DNA from: Spirochaetaceae bacterium
GTDB lineage: Bacteria > Spirochaetota > Spirochaetia > DSM-27196 > PWMO01
Assembly: GCA_007693485.1 (NCBI GenBank)
Contig: REDM01000270.1
Coordinates: 1-47,807, forward strand
DNA length: 47,807 bases
Reading direction: 5' to 3'
Each line of letters begins with the position of its first letter. Positions within the stretch are counted from its first letter, which is position 1. The position numbers and the translations under genes are program-made. The notes below the pieces were generated by a model. It made no database searches and had not been told where the DNA came from. It worked only from the letters and a program-made list of their open reading frames with translations. Shown here piece by piece: positions 42,026-47,807 of this stretch.

Positions 42026-42963
42026 CGGCTCCCCATGTTCTCGGTTACCCGCTGCACCAGCTGGCGCAGCTCGTCGGGATCGAGCACCACGCCGGCAAAT
42101 TGAATCTCGGACTCGACGCGGGCAGTTTCGAGCTCAGCCGCGAGACGCTGCATGTTCAGCCCCGCGTCGCGAACGGTTGCCAGAAAGAGCAGACGGAACA
42201 GCACGTGAAAGGCGCGCGCATCCTGATCGGTCTCGAGGGCGATCACGCCCGACAGCTCCAGACTGCCGTTGGTCCGATCGACGAAGACGGTCATCGCCTG
42301 AATCGGAACGCGAATCGCAGCCCCACCCAGGCGGGCAAGTGAGTCGCGCCCGGGCGACGGCACGAAGATGGTCAGCTCCCGGCGATCGGCCGCCTGCTCG
42401 AACGCCGCCAGTCGCGCGGCAACCGCGGCGTCCGCTGCCGTTGGACGCCCCGCTTCAACCGCTCCAGCCTGCTCGAGGCGCTCGCGAATGGCGCCCTGCG
42501 AGATCAGCACCGGTCCGGATCGCAGCACGGCGATCTGGTAGCCGGTGGAAGGGTCTTCGAAGTATCGTGCTGCCGGTGCACCCCGCTCGAGGACGTGCTC
42601 GGTCCAGCGCCCGTCGCGGCGGAGGTTTCGTTCGACAATACGCCGGGGGTAGCGCCCGGAAGCCACCAGGTTTACGCCGCCGTCACCAAGGCGGCCCATG
42701 GAGGCAACCACCAGATCGGTGCGATCGACCACCTGCGACAGCTGATCGGCGGAGATACTCTCCGGAAGGAGGGCCCCCAGTACCGCCTCGCCGGTGAGCG
42801 CGTCGTTCACAAAGAACCACGCCCCCTGATCGGCGGGCAGGTACGCAACCAGATCGCGCTCGATCGGCGCGGGAGCCGTACGGCAACCGGCCAGCAGAAC
42901 CACGGCCGCGGCAAGCCAGACCGCGGCGGCTCGCACGCGGGGGCGAGCAACCGGTGTCTTCAC
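42022..42963 (-). CDS. Putative lipoprotein of unknown function
   Basis: A 313-residue protein with a lipoprotein signal: a basic start, a hydrophobic run and lipobox LLAGC (Cys27). The rest has alternating strands and helices (LVAYLPADQGAWFFVND, GRYPRRIVERNLR, VPIQAMTVFVDRTNGSLELSG) that recall domains containing substrate-free ferredoxin-like repeats; I cannot name the family. It should sit on the periplasmic face of a membrane. It is wedged between ileS and hisH with four-base overlaps on both sides; the start is GTG 42963. Confidence 0.75.
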   Translation of the reverse strand: MKTPVARPRVRAAAVWLAAAVVLLAGCRTAPAPIERDLVAYLPADQGAWFFVNDALTGEAVLGALLPESISADQLSQVVDRTDLVVASMGRLGDGGVNLVASGRYPRRIVERNLRRDGRWTEHVLERGAPAARYFEDPSTGYQIAVLRSGPVLISQGAIRERLEQAGAVEAGRPTAADAAVAARLAAFEQAADRRELTIFVPSPGRDSLARLGGAAIRVPIQAMTVFVDRTNGSLELSGVIALETDQDARAFHVLFRLLFLATVRDAGLNMQRLAAELETARVESEIQFAGVVLDPDELRQLVQRVTENMGSR

Positions 42964-45900
42964 ACCCGTACCAGCGTGATCACGCACTCGTCGTCTCCTA
43001 TCGATACCCGAACTCCTGAGTCGGCCTCGGTTGCCCAATCGAGCGATACCGCCAGGGTCTCGCTCATCAGGTAGTCGCGGAAGGCGGTCACCGCGGTCTG
43101 CACCGAGTCGGGCGCCACCATTCGGAGGGTGATCCGATCGCTTACCTCGAAGCCGCTCTCCTTCCGCAGATTCTGAATCACCCGAATGGCGTCGCGCACG
43201 ATACCTTCGTTGCGCAGTTCGGTGGTGATCTCGGGATCAAGGGCAACCGTAAGCGAGCCCTCGTTGAGTACCTTGAGGTTCTCTTTCTCCGACCGCTGGA
43301 CGATCACGCTGTCTTTGGTCAGCTCAAGCGAACGGGCGCCGACATCGAGGGTGAGGGTGTTGCCTTCGAGCAGGGTCTGGATCTGCCGGGGCGAGAGTGC
43401 CGCGATCTTCTCGGCGGCCGCCTTCATGTCGCCGCCGAGCTCAGGACCAAGTGCCCGGTAGTTGGCCTTGGCCGAGTACTCGACGAGCTCCTCTTCATTC
43501 TCGCGGAAGATGACCTCCTTGACGTTGAGCTCGTCACGGATGATCTCTTCCATTTCGCGAAGCACCTTGCGCTCATCGGGATTGATGGTCACCAGGTGCA
43601 GCGCCTTCAAGGGTTGGCGGATCTTCAGGTCGTGCATCCGCCGGATGGCGCGTCCCATACTCACCGTCTGCTGCGTCACCGCCATCTTGGTTTCCAGCTC
43701 CCGGTCGCGGCGCGCCGCGTCGGCAACCGGGTAGTCGCAGAGGTGTACCGAGTCAGGCATGCCGTCGCTGCGGAGGTTCCGGTAGATCGCCTCGGTGATG
43801 AAGGGAATGATGGGTGCGGCAACCAGGGTGAGCTTCATGAGCACGGTGTAGAGGGTCTGGTAGGCCTGATCCTTGTCGTGGTCGTTTTCGCTGCGCCAGA
43901 AGCGCCGACGGGAGCGCCGGATGTACCAGTTGTTGAGGTTGTCGATGAAGGCAACCACCGGGTCGATGGCGCGCTGCAGCTCGTAGCGGTCGAGGCAGTC
44001 GGTCACCTCTTCTACCAGCCGCTCCACGTCCGAGAGAATCCAGCGGTCGAGTGGGTTTGCCGGATCGGGCGGCGCGGTGGTGGGCCGCACGCCGTCGATG
44101 TTGGCGTAGGTGACGAAGAAGCTGTAGGCGTTCCAGAGCGGGATGATGACGGTCTTCAGCACCTCGCGGACCGCTTCGTCGCTGTACTTGAGGTCTTCCG
44201 CGCGAACCACCGCTGAGTCCATCAGGAAGAGCCGCAGGGCGTCGGCACCGAAGGTGTCGATCACTTCCTTGGGGTCGCTGTAGTTGCGCTCGCTCTTGGA
44301 CATCTTCTTGCCGTCGGCGGCGAGAACCAGCCCGTTGACCACGCAGTTCATGAAGGCGGGCTGATCGAAGAGGGCCGCAGCCAGCACGGTGAGCGTGTAG
44401 AACCAGCCGCGGGTCTGATCGAGACCTTCGCAGATGAAGTCCGCGGGGAAGTGCGCGTCAAACCACTCCTTGTTCTCAAACGGATAGTGGTTCTGGCCGT
44501 AGGGCATGGCGCCGGACTCAAACCAGCAGTCGAGCACCTCGGGCACCCGACGCATGGTTCCCTTGCCGTCGGGTGAGGGCCAGGTGATGTCGTCCACAAA
44601 GTGTTTGTGCAGATCGGTGACCTTGGTGCCGGACTTCTTCTCGAGCTCTTCGCGCGAGCCGATGCACTCCACGTAGTCGCTGCCGTCGCACTTCCACACC
44701 GGGATGGGGTTCCCCCAGTAGCGGTTTCGCGAGATCGCCCAGTCGCGGGCGCCCTCAAGCCACTTGCCAAAGCGCCCCCCCTGCAGGTGGTCGGGAACCC
44801 AGTGGATCCTGGCGTTGGCGCCGAGCATGCTCTGCTTCACCTTGTCGATGTTGACAAACCACGACGAGATGGCGCGGTAGATCAGCGGCTTCTTGGTGCG
44901 ATAACAGTGCGGATAGGGATGGAGGTAGTTCTCGCGCTTGACGAGGGTGCCGTGTTCCTTCAGGTGCGCGATGATCGGCCTGTCCGCGTCTTTGACAAAG
45001 AGCCCCACGAAGTCACTGACCTCTTCGGTGAAGCGGCAGTCGCCGTCGATGGGACAGACGATGGGCAGCCCCGAACCTTTGAGCACGTGGTAGTCGTCTT
45101 CGCCAAAGCCCGGCGCAATATGCACAATGCCGGTACCGTCTTCGGTGGTGACAAAGTCCGCCACGTGGGTGCGGAAGGCTCCGTCGGCGGCGAGCTCGGC
45201 GAAGTAGGGAAAGAGCGGCTGGTACTGCAGACCGGCGAAATCCGCGCCGTTGCCGCGCTTCACCACGGTGTAGTCGGCTTCATCCTTATAATAGGAGCCC
45301 AGACGGCTCTCCGCGAGCAGGAAGTGGTCGTCGCCGTCGCGTACCACCACGTAGTCGATGGCCGGCCCCAGGGCGAGCCCGAGGTTGGACGGCAGGGTCC
45401 ACGGCGTGGTGGTCCAGGCGAGCACCGAGGTGCCCGCGGGCAGCCCGGCCGACGCGGCGCTCTCGTCGGTGAGGCGGAACCGCACCGTGATGGCCGGATC
45501 GTTGACCTCGATGTAGCCACCGAGGTTCACCTCAAAGTTGGACAGCGGCGTGGAAAGGCCGGGGCTGTAGGGAAGAATGTAGTAGCCCTCGTAGATCAGC
45601 CCCTTCTCCCAGAGCGTCTTGAAGACCCACCAGATGGACTCCATGTAGTCGGGGTCCATGGTCTTGTAGTCGTGATCAAAATCGACCCAGCGCCCCATGC
45701 GCGTGATGATCTGTTTCCACTGCTCGGTGTAGCGAAGCACGATGGAGCGGCACGCCTCATTGAACTTGGCAACGCCGAAGCCCTCGATCTGCGCCTTGCC
45801 CGAGATTCCGAGTTCTTTTTCCATCTCGTACTCAACCGGCAGACCATGGCAGTCCCACCCAAAGCGGCGGTCCACCTTCTTGCCCTTCATACTCTGGTAG

Positions 45901-46109
45901 CGAGGAAAGATGTCTTTGATGGTACCGGGAACAAAGTGCCCGAAGTGCGGCAATCCGGTGGCAAAGGGAGGCCCGTCGTAGAAGACAAACTCCGGCGCGC
46001 CCTCGCGCTGCGAGATCGACCGTTTGAAGATGTCGTTCTGTTCCCAGAACTCAAGAATCCGAAGCTCCATTTCCGGGAAGCTGACCTTCGGATCAACTGG
46101 CTCGTACAA
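42960..46109 (-). CDS. ileS: Isoleucyl-tRNA synthetase (long, eukaryotic-like type)
   Basis: A 1,049-residue class I synthetase that charges tRNA-Ile. The HIGH motif is HFGH (55-58), the editing domain has WTTTPWTLPSN, and KMSKS is at 602-606. The C-terminal region (about 830-1,049) has the extra domain of the eukaryote-like IleS2 type, which is often resistant to mupirocin. There is no C-terminal zinc finger. The start is TTG 46109 with GGAGG seven bases upstream; a low-efficiency start codon may limit its level. No T-box is visible in the leader. Confidence 0.96.
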   Translation of the reverse strand: MYEPVDPKVSFPEMELRILEFWEQNDIFKRSISQREGAPEFVFYDGPPFATGLPHFGHFVPGTIKDIFPRYQSMKGKKVDRRFGWDCHGLPVEYEMEKELGISGKAQIEGFGVAKFNEACRSIVLRYTEQWKQIITRMGRWVDFDHDYKTMDPDYMESIWWVFKTLWEKGLIYEGYYILPYSPGLSTPLSNFEVNLGGYIEVNDPAITVRFRLTDESAASAGLPAGTSVLAWTTTPWTLPSNLGLALGPAIDYVVVRDGDDHFLLAESRLGSYYKDEADYTVVKRGNGADFAGLQYQPLFPYFAELAADGAFRTHVADFVTTEDGTGIVHIAPGFGEDDYHVLKGSGLPIVCPIDGDCRFTEEVSDFVGLFVKDADRPIIAHLKEHGTLVKRENYLHPYPHCYRTKKPLIYRAISSWFVNIDKVKQSMLGANARIHWVPDHLQGGRFGKWLEGARDWAISRNRYWGNPIPVWKCDGSDYVECIGSREELEKKSGTKVTDLHKHFVDDITWPSPDGKGTMRRVPEVLDCWFESGAMPYGQNHYPFENKEWFDAHFPADFICEGLDQTRGWFYTLTVLAAALFDQPAFMNCVVNGLVLAADGKKMSKSERNYSDPKEVIDTFGADALRLFLMDSAVVRAEDLKYSDEAVREVLKTVIIPLWNAYSFFVTYANIDGVRPTTAPPDPANPLDRWILSDVERLVEEVTDCLDRYELQRAIDPVVAFIDNLNNWYIRRSRRRFWRSENDHDKDQAYQTLYTVLMKLTLVAAPIIPFITEAIYRNLRSDGMPDSVHLCDYPVADAARRDRELETKMAVTQQTVSMGRAIRRMHDLKIRQPLKALHLVTINPDERKVLREMEEIIRDELNVKEVIFRENEEELVEYSAKANYRALGPELGGDMKAAAEKIAALSPRQIQTLLEGNTLTLDVGARSLELTKDSVIVQRSEKENLKVLNEGSLTVALDPEITTELRNEGIVRDAIRVIQNLRKESGFEVSDRITLRMVAPDSVQTAVTAFRDYLMSETLAVSLDWATEADSGVRVSIGDDECVITLVRV

Positions 46110-46193
46110 GGTATTCCTCCAGCGGCGTGGTGCGCGCTATCTGGGTGATTGCTCCGTCTCGGAAGTGAGAGAGCGAGTGCGAAACGGAGACTC

Positions 46194-46222
46194 AGTGTAG
46201 AAAATGGGCATGGGGGTGTCAA
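46194..46222 (-). promoter_or_regulatory. Promoter of the ileS-lipoprotein-hisH-hisF operon
   Basis: On the minus strand: consensus TTGACA, 17 bases, TACACT. The expected start near 46187 gives a leader of about 78 bases with a possible CTCCGT/ACGGAG stem. Confidence 0.65.
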
Positions 46223-46292
46223 GAAGCGGGTGGTGCGAAAATTGTGCTCGTTCGTGTCCTCGGTGCCGGAGGTGGGATTTCTTACTTATTGA

Positions 46293-46301
46293 TGTTATAC
46301 T
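46293..46301 (+). promoter_or_regulatory. Extended -10 promoter of the toxin-antitoxin pair
   Basis: TGTTATACT ends six bases before ATG 46308, so transcription would begin at the start codon. No clear -35 is present, as expected for an extended -10. Confidence 0.5.
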
Positions 46302-46307
46302 CTTACT

Positions 46308-46538
46308 ATGAAGATTACTACCAAAGGACAGGTAACCATCCCTCAGCGCTTCCGGTCCAAACACGGACTGCTGCCAAACACCGAAGTGGAGTTTCTCTCC
46401 ACGGAAAGCGGCGTCACCATCCGCCCGAAGCGGCGGGGAGACGACGGCATTGCAGATCGGCTTGAGGCGGCGCGGGGAAGCGCCACGGCCCGCCTCTCGA
46501 CCGAAGAGATCATGCGCCTCACCCGGGACGATTCGTGA
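46308..46538 (+). CDS. vapB: AbrB/MazE-type antitoxin (VapB-like)
   Basis: A 76-residue protein. The N-terminal SpoVT-AbrB swapped-hairpin DNA-binding domain (about 1-45, MKITTKGQVTIPQRFRSKHG) is followed by a charged C-terminal arm (TEEIMRLTRDDS) that would cover the toxin's active site. It should bind its own promoter together with the toxin. It overlaps the toxin gene by four bases. There is no ribosome site. Confidence 0.9.
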   Translation: MKITTKGQVTIPQRFRSKHGLLPNTEVEFLSTESGVTIRPKRRGDDGIADRLEAARGSATARLSTEEIMRLTRDDS

Positions 46539-46942
46539 CCACACTCGTTGACGCAAACGTCCTGCTCGATCTGTTCACCGATGATCCGCGCTGGTGCGAC
46601 TGGTCCCGCGACCAGCTCAGCCTGGCGATGACAGCCGGCACGGTCGCAATTAACCCGATCATCTACGCCGAACTCTGCTACGCCTTCGCGCGCGAGTCGG
46701 AACTCGAACTTGAGCTCACGAGACTGCAGGTAGAACGTCTGGAACTCCCCTACTCCGCAGCGTGGCGGGCGTCGGAGGCCTTCGTACGATACCGCCGAAG
46801 CGGCGGCACAAAGCGCTCACCACTGCCTGATTTCTTCATCGGAGCCCACGCCGAGAGCGCGGGGCTCCCCCTGCTCACCCGCGATGAGGGGCGCTACCGC
46901 ACCTATTTTCCCGCGGTGCGGTTGATCCGCCCGGAGCGGTAG
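46535..46942 (+). CDS. vapC: PIN-domain toxin (VapC-like ribonuclease)
   Basis: A 135-residue PIN nuclease. The acidic metal site D6 (LVDANVLLD), E46 (IYAEL), D99 (PDFFIGAHA) and D117 (LLTRDEGRY) is complete, so it should be active. Family members cleave tRNA or rRNA when the antitoxin is lost. The start is GTG 46535 within the antitoxin gene. Production from a coupled, weak start fits the need for more antitoxin than toxin. Confidence 0.92.
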   Translation: MTTLVDANVLLDLFTDDPRWCDWSRDQLSLAMTAGTVAINPIIYAELCYAFARESELELELTRLQVERLELPYSAAWRASEAFVRYRRSGGTKRSPLPDFFIGAHAESAGLPLLTRDEGRYRTYFPAVRLIRPER

Positions 46943-46954
46943 GTTCATCGTCGT

Positions 46955-46983
46955 TTGTCACTCAATAGGGTTTTTGCTATACT
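46955..46983 (+). promoter_or_regulatory. Promoter of the histidine phosphatase gene
   Basis: TTGTCA, 17 bases, TATACT, ending nine bases before ATG 46993; no ribosome site. This is one of the best-matched promoters in the window. Confidence 0.65.
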
Positions 46984-46992
46984 GCACAAGAC

Positions 46993-47625
46993 ATGAAACT
47001 CTATATTATTCGACACGGACAGTCTGAAGATAACGTCGCGATGCGCCAGGCCGGCGACAGCAGGCTCACCAGCCTCGGGCGTCAGCAAGCCGAGGCCACC
47101 GCGGAAGCACTCCGCGACACTCCAATCGACCGCCTCTACGCCAGCCCGACCCGCCGCACGGTCGAGACCGCCTGCATCATCGGCAACGCCCTCGGTCTGC
47201 CGCCGGTGCTCCGCGCCGACATCTGCGAGCGCGGCCGACTCTTTGATGAACCCGGTCTCACCGCCGGTGAACTGCGCGAGCTGTGCTCCAACGTACAGCT
47301 CGGAAGCGATTTCGCCCCCGACCGTGGATGGGCGGCTGATTTCGACGGCGAAACGCCCGACGAGATGTACGTGCGTGCGGTCTCGGTCGTACAGAGCCTC
47401 CGCCAGGAACACCCCAACGGAACGGGCTCGGTAGCCATGGTCACCCACGCCTACTTCTCCGGCTACCTGATGTCGGTGGCCCTGGGCTTCACGCGAGAAC
47501 AGGTTCAGACCAACTGGCTTCGCATGTACAACTGCGGAATCTCCCACCTGGAGTTCAAAGACCACGCCACCATGCTCTGGTACCTGAACTCTCACGCCCA
47601 CGTTGGGGAACTGATGACGGCGTGA
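46993..47625 (+). CDS. Histidine phosphatase family protein (phosphoglycerate mutase-like)
   Basis: A 210-residue phosphatase. The phospho-acceptor motif is IIRHGQSEDN (His8), YASPTRRTVETA supplies the second arginine and acid region, and VTHAYF holds the second histidine. Substrates of this family range from sugar phosphates to nucleotides. It is too short to be classical GpmA. It overlaps the next gene by four bases (GTGA). Confidence 0.9.
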   Translation: MKLYIIRHGQSEDNVAMRQAGDSRLTSLGRQQAEATAEALRDTPIDRLYASPTRRTVETACIIGNALGLPPVLRADICERGRLFDEPGLTAGELRELCSNVQLGSDFAPDRGWAADFDGETPDEMYVRAVSVVQSLRQEHPNGTGSVAMVTHAYFSGYLMSVALGFTREQVQTNWLRMYNCGISHLEFKDHATMLWYLNSHAHVGELMTA

Positions 47626-47807
47626 CAACCGAGCAGCTCGACGCACTGCGAAGCCGCATCGAAGAAGAGACGCGAGCGGTGCACGACAGCATCCCCTACC
47701 TCACCGAGGAGAGCGCCCCCATCGAACCCAGCGTCGCGCTTGGACGCCTTACCCGGATGGAAGCGATCAACGACAAGAGCGTGAACGAAGAGATGCTGCG
47801 CAAGGCC
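47622..47807 (+). CDS. DksA/TraR-type zinc finger protein (partial)
   Basis: The first 62 codons of a gene that leaves the window at the right edge. The coiled start (TTEQLDALRSRIEEETR) and the motif ALGRLTRMEAINDKSVNEE match DksA/TraR-like proteins; the C4 zinc finger would lie beyond the window. The start is GTG 47622, overlapping the phosphatase gene. DksA relatives bind RNA polymerase, but this assignment rests on the N-terminal part alone. Confidence 0.72.
   Translation, partial: MTTEQLDALRSRIEEETRAVHDSIPYLTEESAPIEPSVALGRLTRMEAINDKSVNEEMLRKA

Noticed and set aside
46110-46193. T-box riboswitch in the ileS leader
   Set aside because: The leader of about 78 bases is too short, and the conserved T-box sequence is absent; only a weak CTCCGT/ACGGAG stem is seen.
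1-47807. Mobile elements, CRISPR arrays, tRNA or rRNA genes
   Set aside because: I found no transposase or integrase motif, no regular repeat-spacer series and no cloverleaf- or rRNA-like stretch; base composition looks even apart from short promoter regions.

Overview
The window is 47.8 kb of dense, GC-rich bacterial chromosome. It holds 47 protein-coding genes (two cut by the window edges), and no gap between genes reaches 300 bases. I see no rRNA, tRNA, CRISPR array, insertion sequence or prophage. The gene mix suggests a free-living, high-GC member of the Spirochaetota: a short chemoreceptor, a membrane-anchored PilZ protein, REC/histidine-kinase and STAS/histidine-kinase signalling, a long eukaryotic-like IleRS, a GltS-type carrier and a phasin-like protein behind ftsH. 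That placement is inference; no marker gene here settles it.

Layout. 1-4.2 kb: an edge-cut chemoreceptor, a DUF547 protein, an O-acyltransferase/N-acyltransferase pair probably making an aminolipid, and a DUF2237 protein. 4.3-9.9 kb: one minus-strand operon of circularly permuted ATP-grasp, alpha-E, Anbu (proteasome-like) and transglutaminase, with a photolyase added at its end. 9.9-13.5 kb: a likely operon of M29 aminopeptidase, MgtE, a DUF59/CxxC protein and an exported orphan. 13.6-18.4 kb: a COG3146 acyltransferase-like protein, a REC-kinase, a STAS/PAS-kinase pair and a TPR protein. 18.5-23.5 kb: CinA-type domain, alpha/beta hydrolase, MscS channel, FtsH and phasin-like protein. 23.5-27.5 kb: coaX, a PLP enzyme, and a DgcN/DgcA-like pair. 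27.6-31.2 kb: PilZ protein, a 53-residue protein with its own strong promoter, and a GH65 phosphorylase with an operator-like inverted repeat. 31.3-38.7 kb: methyltransferase, Na+/glutamate-type carrier, PlsC with a zinc ribbon, hisS and a DEAH helicase. 38.7-46.2 kb: aroB with an ArsR-type regulator, an FmdB-type zinc ribbon, and an overlapping ileS-lipoprotein-hisH-hisF operon. 46.3-47.8 kb: an AbrB/PIN toxin-antitoxin pair, a histidine phosphatase and the start of a DksA/TraR-type protein.

Two themes stand out. First, many transcription units have a recognisable -35/-10 promoter ending only 5-10 bases before the start codon, without a Shine-Dalgarno sequence, which implies leaderless mRNAs (DUF2237, ATP-grasp, CinA, ArsR, the AbrB antitoxin, the histidine phosphatase, and probably others). 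Second, several gene sets suggest unusual amide-bond or amino-acid chemistry: the ATP-grasp/alpha-E/transglutaminase/Anbu set, the DgcN/DgcA pair with a PLP enzyme, and the aminolipid acyltransferase pair. The Anbu operon with its attached photolyase is the best candidate for a poorly understood system; the 53-residue gene is the best candidate for something undescribed.
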